DNA of 51,196 nucleotides, from positions 1-51,196 of the forward strand of contig JACPDG010000088.1 in NCBI GenBank assembly GCA_016184125.1, given 5' to 3'. The notes beneath the pieces were generated by a model. The model worked only from the letters and a program-made list of their open reading frames with translations. It did not search any database and was not told the DNA's origin. Below are positions 16,571 to 24,419 of this stretch, piece after piece. The stretch's first letter is position 1. Every line of letters begins with the position of its first letter. Both the position numbers and the translations under genes were made by a program. This stretch comes from Candidatus Rokuibacteriota bacterium (GTDB taxonomy: Bacteria; Methylomirabilota; Methylomirabilia; Rokubacteriales; CSP1-6).

Positions 16571-16888
16571 ATGGTCCACGTCACCGAACGCGCGAAGGAG
16601 GAGCTGCTCCGGAAGAAGCAGTCGGCGAAGATCCACGATCCCGGTGTCGGCTTGAGGCTCGCCACCGCCGCGAGCGGCAGGCTCACGCTGGTAGCGGACA
16701 GGGCGAAGGCCGGCGACCAGATCGTGACGCACAAGGACTCCACCGTGCTCCTCGTCGATCCCCAGACGTCCGAGCTCGTGCTCGCCGGCGGGACCGTCGA
16801 CTGCAGAGCAACCGATGACGGCAAGATCGAGCTCATCGTCAGTCGGTCCCGGACCGACGAGCAACCGGACGGCGAGGGACCCCGATGA
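16571..16888 (+). CDS. HesB/IscA-like domain protein lacking the usual cysteines
   Basis: A 105-residue cytosolic protein. MVHVTERAKEELLRKK, VGLRLATAASGRLTLVADR and LLVDPQTSELVLAGGTVDC follow the beta-rich layout of the HesB-like iron-sulfur assembly domain. The C-terminal CxC and the Cys near residue 35 of IscA are absent; only one Cys remains (TVDCRATDDG). Iron-sulfur carrier function is therefore doubtful, and the family link itself is moderate. AAAGGAG precedes the ATG by about 8 bases. The gene follows a likely sigma-54 promoter, and its stop overlaps the ATG of a short frame. Confidence 0.55.
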   Translation: MVHVTERAKEELLRKKQSAKIHDPGVGLRLATAASGRLTLVADRAKAGDQIVTHKDSTVLLVDPQTSELVLAGGTVDCRATDDGKIELIVSRSRTDEQPDGEGPR

Positions 16889-17030
16889 ACGAGCCGCGCA
16901 GGCCGGGCGCCGGCGGCGACTGGGACGAGGGGCTCCGAGAGCTCGCGAATCGCGCCGGGAGAACTCGGTGCTCATCCTGACCACGGACTCGGACTACTGC
17001 CGGTACCTGAAGGACGCGGCGCCGCGCTGA
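16885..17030 (+). pseudogene. Short hypothetical gene with an apparent frameshift
   Basis: An ATG overlaps the stop of the HesB-like gene (ATGA). The frame reads MNEPRRPGAGGDWDEGLREL, then ANRAG and ends after 31 codons. In another frame the sequence continues ENSVLILTTDSDYCRYLKDA to a TGA at 17028. A single-base shift near CGCCGGGA (about 16960) would give one protein of about 48 residues. The function is unknown. Confidence 0.3.
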
Positions 17031-17170
17031 CGCGAGCGCTGCAGCCACGAACCCCGGCCGCCGCTGTCACTGCACGCCGAGGGCGCGCCGGACACCGCCA
17101 CCCGGTGTCGAGGCCTCTCCGGACAGCGCCGGGTGGCCCGGCAGCCCGCGACCCGGTATCATCCCGGCCC

Positions 17171-18181
17171 ATGAAGATCGACGTCTTCCCGCACGTCCTG
17201 CCGCGGCGGTACTTCGACCGGATGCTCGCGGTCGCGCCGCCCGGCATGGCGCTCCAGAAGCGCATGGCCGGCATCCCCGTGCTGGTCGACCTCGAGCAGC
17301 GATTGCGGGTGATGGACCGCTACGACGGGTACATGCAGGTGCTGACGCTCGCCAGCCCGCCGATCGAGGTCGTGGGCGCCCCGAGCGTGACGCCGGATCT
17401 CGCACGGATGGCGAACGACGGCATGGCGGAGATCGTCGCGAAGCACCCCGACCGGTTCCCCGGCTTCGTGGCGTCGCTGCCCATGAACAACCCCGACGCG
17501 GCGCTGAAGGAGATCGACCGCGCGATCGACGGCCTCGGCGCCACCGGGGTCCAGATGTTCTCGAACGTCGCGGGCCACCCGCTCGATGCGCCGCAGTACC
17601 AGCCGCTCTTCGACGCGATGGCCGCGCGGGACCTGCCGATCTGGCTCCATCCCGCCCGGCCGGCCATCGCCGACTACCTGGGCGAGCCGCGCTCGAAGTA
17701 CGACCTGTGGTGGGCGTTCGGATGGCCGTACGAGACCAGCCTGGCGATGGGGCGACTGGTCTTCTCCGGCCTCTTCGACCGGCACCCGCGGATCAAGATC
17801 ATCACGCACCACATGGGCGCGATGGCGCCCTACTTCGAGGGCCGGCTCGCCGGCGGCCTCGACCAGCTCGGCACCAGGAGCGACGACCCCGAGGACCTCC
17901 AGGCGCTCTCGCGCCTCGAGCGACGGCCGCTCGAGTACTTCCGCCTGTTCTACGGCGACACCGCGCTCTTCGGCGCGCACCACGCCATGGAGTGCGGGCT
18001 CGCCTTCTTCGGCGCCGACCGCATCCTCTTCGGCACCGACATGCCCTTCGATCCCGAGAAGGGCCCGGGCTTCATCCGCGATACCATCGCAGCCATGGAA
18101 CGTATGCGCGCCAGCGACGAGGACCGCGCGAAGATCTACGAGGGCAACGCGCGCCGGCTGCTCCGGCTACGGCTGGCGTAG
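17171..18181 (+). CDS. Amidohydrolase-2 / ACMSD-type metal-dependent hydrolase or decarboxylase
   Basis: A 336-residue TIM-barrel protein of the amidohydrolase-2 family (ACMSD, gamma-resorcylate decarboxylase, 5-carboxyvanillate decarboxylase). The protein starts MKIDVFPHVLP. The first metal motif, usually HxH or ExH, is F6-P-H8 here. Other active-site blocks are present: IWLHPARP, KIITHHMGAMAPYFEGRL and LFGTDMPFDPEKG with the conserved Asp. It begins an operon-like run with a ThDP enzyme (49 bases downstream) and a D-2-hydroxyacid dehydrogenase. That suggests catabolism of a cyclic or keto-acid substrate, but I cannot name it. Confidence 0.85.
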   Translation: MKIDVFPHVLPRRYFDRMLAVAPPGMALQKRMAGIPVLVDLEQRLRVMDRYDGYMQVLTLASPPIEVVGAPSVTPDLARMANDGMAEIVAKHPDRFPGFVASLPMNNPDAALKEIDRAIDGLGATGVQMFSNVAGHPLDAPQYQPLFDAMAARDLPIWLHPARPAIADYLGEPRSKYDLWWAFGWPYETSLAMGRLVFSGLFDRHPRIKIITHHMGAMAPYFEGRLAGGLDQLGTRSDDPEDLQALSRLERRPLEYFRLFYGDTALFGAHHAMECGLAFFGADRILFGTDMPFDPEKGPGFIRDTIAAMERMRASDEDRAKIYEGNARRLLRLRLA

Positions 18182-18230
18182 TCGGCGAGCCGGCACGGTA
18201 CTCTCGATCGCGATCGCGGAGGACATCAGC

Positions 18231-19940
18231 ATGACGAAGCGGGCGACCGTCGAGACCACCGCCGAGGCCTACCTGGAGCTCCTCGCGGCGCGCGGCGTCG
18301 AGTACCTGTTCGCGAACGCCGGGACGGACTTCTCGCCGCTCATCGAAGCGTACGCGCGCCGCTTCGCCCAGGGCCAGGTGCAGCCGCGCCCGCTCACGGT
18401 GCCGCACGAGACCGTGGCGGTCTCGATGGCGCACGGCTACACGATGATCACCGGCCGCGCGCAAGCGGTCATGCTCCACGTGATCGTCGGGGCCGCGAAC
18501 GGGCTCGGCGGCGTCATCAACGCCGCGAACGCGCGCGTGCCCATGCTCTTCTCCGCCGGCCGCAACCCCATCACCGAGGCCGGCTTCCGCGGCAGCCGGG
18601 ACCGGCAGATCCAGTGGGCGCAGGAGTCGTTCGACCAGGGCGCGATGGTGCGCGAGTGGGTCAAGTGGGACTACGAGCTCAGGAACTTCGCGCAGCTCGA
18701 GACGGTCGTGGACCGCGCGCTCGCGATCACCCACGCCGAGCCGCAGGGCCCCGTGTACCTGACCCTGCCGCGCGAGGTGCTCGCCGAGCGGCACGAGACG
18801 TTCGACTACTCCGCTCCGTCGCGCATGCCGCAGCCAAGCGCCGTGGTCGCCGACGCGGGCGCCGTCGACGAGGCGGCGGGCATCCTGGCGGCCGCGAGGA
18901 ACCCGATCGTCATCACGAAAGCGCTCGGCCGTGACCCGGCCGCGGTCGCCTCGCTGGTCCGGGTCGCGGAGGCCGCCGGCGCCGGGGTGTTCGACCAGTT
19001 CGCGACGCACGTGAACGTGCCCCAGGACCATCCGCTGCACATCGCGTACGACGTGCAGCCGTACCTCGACGACGCGGACGCGATCCTCGTGGTCGAGTCG
19101 GACGTGCCGTGGTTCCCGCAGCTCAAGAACCCGCGCGGCGACGCGCGCGTGATCCAGGTCGGCGTCGATCCCCTGTTCTCTCGCTACCCGGTCCGCGGGT
19201 TCCCCGCGGACGTCGCGCTCGCCGGCGCTCCCCGCCTCACCCTCGCTGCGCTCGCCGGCGCCGTCGCGAGGCACGCGGACGCCACCGCCGTGGCCGAGCG
19301 TCGCGCCCGCTGGGAAGCCGAGCATCGACGGCTGCGGGAGACGTGGGCCGCGACGGCCCGCAGGGCCGCCTCCGCGCGGCCCGTCGAGATGGCGTGGCTG
19401 TCGCGCTGCATCGGCGACCTCGTCGACGACCGCACGATCGTCGTGAACGAGTACGACCTGGACGCGACCCAGACGACGTTCACCCGGCCCGGCAGCTACT
19501 TCAACTCGCCTGCCGCGTCGGCGCTCGGCTGGGGCCTCGGCGCGGCGCTGGGCGCCAAGCTGGCCGCGCCGGATCACACGGTGATCTGCTGCGTCGGCGA
19601 CGGCGCCTACATGTTCGGCGCGCCGACGGCCGCGCACTTCGTCGCGCGCGCGCACGACCTGCCCGCGCTGTTCGTGATCTTCAACAACCGGACGTGGAAC
19701 GCGGTGAAGCGCGCGGTGCTCATGTACGCGAAGGACGGCTGGGCGGCGAAGGCCCCCACCATGCCGCTCACGGCCCTCGAGCCCTCACCCGACTACGAGA
19801 TGGTCTGCCAGGCGTCGGGCGGCTGGGGCGAGAAGGTCGACGATCCGGCGAAGCTGCCCGAGGCGCTCACGCGCGCGCTGCGCGTGGTGCGCGAGGAGCG
19901 GCGGCAGGCGCTGCTGAACGTCGTGTGCCGGAAGCCATGA
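18231..19940 (+). CDS. Thiamine-diphosphate-dependent enzyme (acetolactate synthase/benzoylformate decarboxylase-like)
   Basis: A 569-residue ThDP enzyme with the three standard domains. The cofactor-activating Glu60 is in TVPHETVAVSMAHGY. The central domain includes ARNPIVITKALGRDPAAVAS. The ThDP/Mg motif runs from GDGAYMFGAPTA to the closing NN of FVIFNN. The substrate class (decarboxylase or carboligase) cannot be fixed from sequence alone. Its ATG follows the amidohydrolase by 49 bases and its stop overlaps the next start (ATGA), so it should be made with the D-2-hydroxyacid dehydrogenase. A second, only distantly similar ThDP enzyme is at 27709. Confidence 0.86.
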   Translation: MTKRATVETTAEAYLELLAARGVEYLFANAGTDFSPLIEAYARRFAQGQVQPRPLTVPHETVAVSMAHGYTMITGRAQAVMLHVIVGAANGLGGVINAANARVPMLFSAGRNPITEAGFRGSRDRQIQWAQESFDQGAMVREWVKWDYELRNFAQLETVVDRALAITHAEPQGPVYLTLPREVLAERHETFDYSAPSRMPQPSAVVADAGAVDEAAGILAAARNPIVITKALGRDPAAVASLVRVAEAAGAGVFDQFATHVNVPQDHPLHIAYDVQPYLDDADAILVVESDVPWFPQLKNPRGDARVIQVGVDPLFSRYPVRGFPADVALAGAPRLTLAALAGAVARHADATAVAERRARWEAEHRRLRETWAATARRAASARPVEMAWLSRCIGDLVDDRTIVVNEYDLDATQTTFTRPGSYFNSPAASALGWGLGAALGAKLAAPDHTVICCVGDGAYMFGAPTAAHFVARAHDLPALFVIFNNRTWNAVKRAVLMYAKDGWAAKAPTMPLTALEPSPDYEMVCQASGGWGEKVDDPAKLPEALTRALRVVREERRQALLNVVCRKP

Positions 19941-20947
19941 AGGTCCTCGTCACCGGCCCCAGCGGTCCCCTCGACGAGCTCGACGTCCTCCGCGAGGCCG
20001 GTCTCGAGGTCATCGCCGGCCGGCCCCTCGACCACCCGAACCGCAAGCCCTACACCGACGCGGAGCTCGCCGAGGCGGCACGCGACGTCGATGTGATCCT
20101 CGCGTCCGAGCTCGAGCGGATCGGCCGCGAGCTCGTGACGGCCGCCCGGCGGCTGAGGCTCGTCGTCGTCCCCTTCATCGGCGTCGACAAGATCGACGTG
20201 AAGGCGGCCACCGAGCTCGGCGTCCTCGTCGCGAACAGCGTCACGGTGGAGAGCCTCATCGGCGTCGCCGAGGCCGCCATCGGGTTCGCGATCATGCTGC
20301 TCAAGCGCATCAAGCACAACGAGGCGCGCCTGCGCCGGGGCGAGTGGGCGCGCCGCGAGGACCGCGGCGACCTGCTCCAGGGCAAGACCATCGGCATCGT
20401 CGGCCTGGGCCGCGCCGGCGCCGAGGTCGCGAAGCGGCTCGTCAACTGGGGCGTGCGGCTGATCGCGCTCGACCCGTACGTGTCCGAGGCGCGCGCCCGG
20501 GAGCTCGGCGTGACACTCGTCAGCCTGCCCGAGCTCCTGACCGAGGCGGACGTCATCACGCTGCACGCGACGCTCACCGAGGAGACGCGCGACCTCATCG
20601 GCGAGAAGGAGCTCCGTCTCATGAAGCGCTCCGCGATCCTGATCAACACGGCGCGCGGCGAGCTCGTCGACGAGGAGGCGCTGGCACACGCGGTGCACGA
20701 CCGCTGGATCGCCGGTGCCGCCGTCGACGCGTTCAGCGACGAGCCGCTGTCGATGTCGAGCGGCCTGCGCGCAGCGGACGGCACCCGGCTCATCCTGACG
20801 CCGCACAACGCGAGCCACACCGAGGCGGGCCGCCGCGCCAGCCTGCGGCTGGCGTTCGAGCAGATCGTGGCGGCGTGCCGGGGCGAGGTGCCGGCGGGCG
20901 TGGTGAACCCGGAGGCCCTGGCGCGCTGGCGGGGCCGTCCGGCCTGA
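19937..20947 (+). CDS. D-2-hydroxyacid dehydrogenase (SerA-like)
   Basis: A 336-residue NAD-dependent dehydrogenase. The nucleotide-binding motif is GIVGLGRAGAEVAKRL with the acidic Asp at LIALDPY. The catalytic Arg is in INTARGELVDEEAL and the His in LTPHNASHTEAGRR. It would interconvert a 2-keto acid and a D-2-hydroxy acid. The four-base overlap with the upstream ThDP enzyme indicates coupled synthesis and a shared pathway. It differs from 3-phosphoglycerate dehydrogenase in lacking any C-terminal ACT domain. No other gene of serine synthesis is nearby. Confidence 0.87.
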   Translation: MKVLVTGPSGPLDELDVLREAGLEVIAGRPLDHPNRKPYTDAELAEAARDVDVILASELERIGRELVTAARRLRLVVVPFIGVDKIDVKAATELGVLVANSVTVESLIGVAEAAIGFAIMLLKRIKHNEARLRRGEWARREDRGDLLQGKTIGIVGLGRAGAEVAKRLVNWGVRLIALDPYVSEARARELGVTLVSLPELLTEADVITLHATLTEETRDLIGEKELRLMKRSAILINTARGELVDEEALAHAVHDRWIAGAAVDAFSDEPLSMSSGLRAADGTRLILTPHNASHTEAGRRASLRLAFEQIVAACRGEVPAGVVNPEALARWRGRPA

Positions 20948-21079
20948 CGGCGCGACCTCGGGTTTCCCGTCCGGCGAACGCACCCGAAGCCGCATCGCCG
21001 GCCGCCGTGGGCCGTTGGGACGGTATCTGTCCGGCACGGCCGACACGCGGCGACGCCGCCGGCGAAATCGTGTCAAGCG

Positions 21080-21236
21080 CGAAATGCACGGCGACCCTCG
21101 CGCGCCCGCCGCGCCCCGAGGTCATCAGCCTCCTGGAGCCCGTCATCGCAGGCACCCGCCGGCGGCAGTGGCGGCACCGGCCGATGGCGATGTCGAAGCG
21201 GGTGACGTAGAGGCGCACGGGCGGCAGCTCCGTGAG
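21080..21236 (-). pseudogene. IS66-type transposase zinc-finger fragment
   Basis: The minus-strand frame gives ELPPVRLYVTRFDIAIGRCR, then HCRRRVPA, close to the N-terminal zinc-finger region of IS66-like transposases (LP...VTRYDIAIGRCRxCGRRV). The sequence then decays (GSRRLMTSGRGGRARVAVHF) and the rest of the transposase is absent. Marks an old insertion. Confidence 0.5.
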
Positions 21237-21272
21237 AACGACGCCGCCGCGTCCCCCTGGCTCCCTACCGGG

Positions 21273-21393
21273 ATTCATCCGGTGATGTGGTGAGGACCCG
21301 CATGAACAGCGGCGCCTCACCACTCCGGTAAGGTCCAGCGACACTGGGATCCGGAGTGGTGAGGACCCGCATGCACCACATCACCGGATGAAT
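21273..21393. mobile_element. 121-bp MITE-like element with nested inverted and direct repeats
   Basis: Perfect 20-bp terminal inverted repeats bound the element: ATTCATCCGGTGATGTGGTG at 21273-21292 and its complement at 21374-21393. Inside are a second perfect pair (CCTCACCACTCCGG 21315-21328 and its complement 21351-21364) and an 18-base direct repeat (GTGGTGAGGACCCGCATG at 21287 and 21356). There is no coding capacity. It lies between the IS66 remnant and the oxidoreductase stub. Confidence 0.6.
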
Positions 21394-21449
21394 GGCCGGA
21401 ACGGGGCGGAGGGCGGGCGTCGAGGAGGAGGAGGCGGGCATGGGTGGCC

Positions 21450-21645
21450 ATGACGGGCATTCGGCTCGCCCCGCGTGTCGATCGCGCGGCCGCCCAGGCC
21501 CCCCTTAAGATCGGAGTCGTCGGCGCGGGCCGGATCGGCGACGCGCTGGCCGAGCACTGGGTGAAGGCCGGGCACGAGGTCGTGCTCTCGTCCCGCCATC
21601 CCGAGAACCTGAAAGAGCTGGCCGAGCGCCTCGGGCCGCGGGCGC
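21450..21645 (+). pseudogene. N-terminal stub of an NADPH-dependent F420 reductase-type oxidoreductase
   Basis: A Rossmann start is clear: LKIGVVGAGRIGDALAEHWV, KAGHEVVLSSRHPENLKELA, ERLGPRAR. After about 65 residues the homology stops where the antisense hicA remnant begins. A deletion has joined the two genes tail to tail. The catalytic remainder is missing. Confidence 0.6.
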
Positions 21646-21830
21646 GAATGATCGACAGCAACGTGCCGGTCCTGAGTTCGGGATGGTCCGGTACGGGAAC
21701 GGTTGTCGTACCGTCCGCGGTGCGGCGCTGCATCACCACGTGGCTGCCTCGGCGACGAACCTCGACGAAGCCGTGTCACTCGAGGATGCGGCACACTTCG
21801 CGTCCCGACACGGACGCGAAGTCTACCCAT
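21640..21830 (-). pseudogene. hicA: Inactivated HicA-type mRNA interferase
   Basis: Downstream partner of the HicB-like gene. The ATG at 21830 overlaps the hicB stop (AATGGGTAG). The opening MGRLRV is followed by one extra C, which shifts the frame. Next comes SGREVCRILE, a TGA (a CGA or AAG position in relatives), then HGFVEVRRRGSHVVMQRRTA and VPVPDHPELRTGTLLSIIR. This is the full HicA double-stranded-RNA-binding-like fold with its catalytic GSHVVM histidine. Frameshift, nonsense codon and loss of the 3' end together make it dead. Confidence 0.65.
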
Positions 21831-22047
21831 TCGATGCTTCGAACCGTGTGACGAAGATCTCGTCGTGGAACCGCCGCCGGATCTCCTCGGGATCAGCACA
21901 CTCGAGGAAGAGCTCGACCGCCTCTTTGAGGTTGGCTTTCGCCTCCTCGATCGTGGTCCCCTGGCTCGCGATGTCGAGCTCGGGACACAGGGCGACGTAG
22001 ATGTCGCCTTCCTTCTCGATGATCGCGGTGTAGGTGTTCGTTGCCAT
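21823..22047 (-). CDS. hicB: HicB / UPF0150-like antitoxin
   Basis: A 74-residue protein with a partial RNase-H-like fold: TYTAIIEKEGDIYVALCPEL, DIASQGTTIEEAKANLKEAV, ELFLECADPEEIRR. This is the typical HicB/UPF0150 antitoxin. The ATG 22047 start gives MATNTYTAIIEKEG. The downstream partner is a broken hicA, so it is an orphan antitoxin. It lacks the C-terminal DNA-binding extension of longer HicB proteins. Confidence 0.8.
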   Translation of the reverse strand: MATNTYTAIIEKEGDIYVALCPELDIASQGTTIEEAKANLKEAVELFLECADPEEIRRRFHDEIFVTRFEASNG

Positions 22048-22155
22048 CAACCTGGCTCTCTTGCCTGACTGGAGTGTAACCCGTCCGCCGCCAATGAGGC
22101 ACCGGCCGGCCCGAGCCGTTCCGGGCCAGGCGGATCGATATCCGCGCGGCCGCCG

Positions 22156-23376
22156 TCACAGACCCAGCTCCCGGCCCAGGATCCGCCTGACGAAGCGCTC
22201 GCCGAACGTCTCCTCGGCGACGAGGGTCCGGATCCGGCCGCGCACCTCCCCCGCCCGCCCGAGCTTCTCGGCCGCGTTCATCGTGTTCGTGTATGCGTCC
22301 CACACGTCGGCGCTCGTGATCTCGTAGCCGTAGCCGTCGACGAGCCAGCGGAGCGCCGCCAGTCCGGCCTCGACCGCGAACTCCGCACGCTCGCCGGCGA
22401 AGTCGCGCGCGGCTCGCGCCAGCGTCCTCGGGTCGCACGGCGTCAGATTCGCGAGCCGGATCGCCTCGTCGAAGAGCCCCACCTCCTTCGCCGTGGCGAA
22501 CCACTTCCCCTCGTCGCCGGGCGTGGTCGCCACCAGATCGCCCAGCAGCTCCTCGGGCCGCTTCTGCGGGTACTTCCCGGCGAGCGCCCGGTAGGTCGCG
22601 AGATACGACGTGCCTCGGGTTGCCGCCAGCGCGTAGCGCCGGTACGCCTCTTCCACGCGACCGGACGCGAGCAGGATCTCCTCGCACGCGGCCGCGATGG
22701 CGACGGGGCTGTCGTGGACCCCGCGCGACGCCTCCGCGTACAGGATCGCCTCGTCCGGCCGGCCGAGCGCCGCCAGCGCCCGCACGCCCCATTGCCGGTA
22801 AGGCCACCAGGGGAAACGGTCCTTCTCGAGCAGGGCGAGGAGCTCCTCGTGGCGCCCGGCCCGCAGGAGCGCGCTCAGGCACGCGGAGGCGCCGTGGAAG
22901 AAACCGCGCAGCTCCGGATCCGGGCTCCACGCCATCTCCACGATGTGGACAAGCCGGTCGGCCCACGCCGAAGCGATCTTCCGCGACACGCACAGCTCGC
23001 CCCAGAAGTCCCCGAGTCGCTCGATGTACGGGATCTGGTCGTTCGCGTGCGCTTCCCAGAGGCGCTCGAGCCATCCCTCGCGCGTCTTCGCGTCCGCCGG
23101 CGCCCTGGCGATGACGGCCGCGAGCTCCTCGATGGCATGGTTCACCGCGGTGCCGATGGCGCCCGAGGAGCTATCGACATGCTCGAGCGCCGGCGACACG
23201 CGTTCCAGGAACAGCACCGCTCCTTCCGCGGCCAGCACCGGATCGCGGCGGGCGACCTTCCTGATCTCGCTCACCGCCTGCTTGACGCGCTGGATCGCGG
23301 GCTGCGACTTCCAGCCGAAGGCGCCGCGGCGGAACCGCCGCGTGAACTCCCAGGGTGGGGTCCTGGCCCTGGCCAT
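22156..23376 (-). CDS. Hypothetical alpha-solenoid (TPR-like) protein
   Basis: A 406-residue soluble protein with no signal peptide or membrane segment. Almost the whole length is predicted helical pairs with TPR-like hydrophobic spacing (for example HEELLALLEKDRFPWWPYRQ, RALAALGRPDEAILYAEASR, GRVEEAYRRYALAATRGTSY). The basic N-terminus MARARTPPWEFTRRFRRGAF suggests nucleic-acid or membrane contact. I do not recognise a named family; similar proteins are, as far as I recall, found beside SWIM zinc-finger proteins. No such neighbour is intact here. The next gene upstream on this strand is a zinc-ribbon pseudogene. Confidence 0.72.
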   Translation of the reverse strand: MARARTPPWEFTRRFRRGAFGWKSQPAIQRVKQAVSEIRKVARRDPVLAAEGAVLFLERVSPALEHVDSSSGAIGTAVNHAIEELAAVIARAPADAKTREGWLERLWEAHANDQIPYIERLGDFWGELCVSRKIASAWADRLVHIVEMAWSPDPELRGFFHGASACLSALLRAGRHEELLALLEKDRFPWWPYRQWGVRALAALGRPDEAILYAEASRGVHDSPVAIAAACEEILLASGRVEEAYRRYALAATRGTSYLATYRALAGKYPQKRPEELLGDLVATTPGDEGKWFATAKEVGLFDEAIRLANLTPCDPRTLARAARDFAGERAEFAVEAGLAALRWLVDGYGYEITSADVWDAYTNTMNAAEKLGRAGEVRGRIRTLVAEETFGERFVRRILGRELGL

Positions 23377-23639
23377 GACCCTGGGATTCTACGACGCCCG
23401 GGTCCCGCTCCCCAGCAGGCCCTCGAGTACGCCGGCTGGCTCACCCGGGACGAGATCCGCACCTCGCAGGTCGGCCGCGTGCACTTCCATCCGGGTTGCC
23501 CACCCGGACGCCAAGGAAGGATCAGCACGCCGGCGCCCCGCGCCCCGGACCGCGAGCGCCGCCTCCCCGCCCGCGCGCCCGCGGCCCGCCGGCACGCGCC
23601 GTACGTCCGCCAGATCCGCCGCCACCCCGGACCGCTGAT

Positions 23640-24407
23640 CGCGGCCGTCCCCGCGCGCTGGAGCCGGTAGGGCGTCGCGCCCAGGCGCGGCAGCTCACGT
23701 CCCCTCGGGTGCTCGACCTCGACAAGGAGGCGGCGCGCCTCGGCCCCCAGCGTGAGCGGCCGCGGCGCGCCGGAAGCGACGCCGGCTTCGCCGTGCTCGA
23801 GCGCGTAGAGCCGCTTGCCGGCCGCCGCCAGCTCTCCGAGCGACGCGCAGCCGTCGATCTCGGCGACGAGCGCGCGGAACGCGGGCCCCTGCTGCGACCT
23901 CCCACGTGTCGGGCGTGCCGCACGCCGGGCACGCCGGCAGCTCCGCGCTCTCGCCGTCGCCGGCGTAACGCGCGCCGCACGCCGCGCACGCGATCGTCTC
24001 GGGCGCGATTGAGCCGAGCGCGTGCCAGCCGAGGAACGCGCTGTCGGCGTCGGCCTCCGCTGGTGCGTCGCTCACGCGGCCTTCGGTCGTGATCGTCTCG
24101 GCCGCGTCGCCGAGCGCCTCGGCGTCCTCGAGCGCGTCGGTGCCAGCGACCTCCTCGGCGAGCGCCAGCCGCACGACCAGGTGCGCGAGGTCCTCGACGA
24201 TCGCCGCGACCGCGCGATGCCGCGCCTGCGCCTCGTAGTGCGCGACGACGTCGGGGCCGGCGTCGAGCGCCACGAACAGCGTCGCGAGCCCTGCCGCCTC
24301 GCGCGCCGTGCACTGGAACCGCCGCCGGAGCCGCGGCAGCGCGAGGTGGGCCGGCGTGTGTCCGAGAGTGCCTCGTGCAGCGCCATCACCGTGTCGCCGG
24401 CGAGCAC
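23640..24407 (-). pseudogene. Zinc-ribbon protein gene broken by at least two frameshifts
   Basis: Three frames must be joined. Frame one starts at GTG 24407 (MLAGDTVMALHEALSD) and is lost at a two-base AC excess near 24362. Frame two gives FVALDAGPDVVAHYEAQARH, VVRLALAEEVAGTDALED and a zinc ribbon CAACGARYAGDGES...CPACG. It is lost at an extra G in a G4 run near 23885. Frame three continues FRALVAEIDGCASLGELAAA and APRPLTLGAEARRLLVEVEH. The continuity of sensible composition across the shifts indicates a once-intact gene of about 250 residues. The function is unknown. Confidence 0.45.
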
Positions 24408-24419
24408 CGCCAGGGGAAC

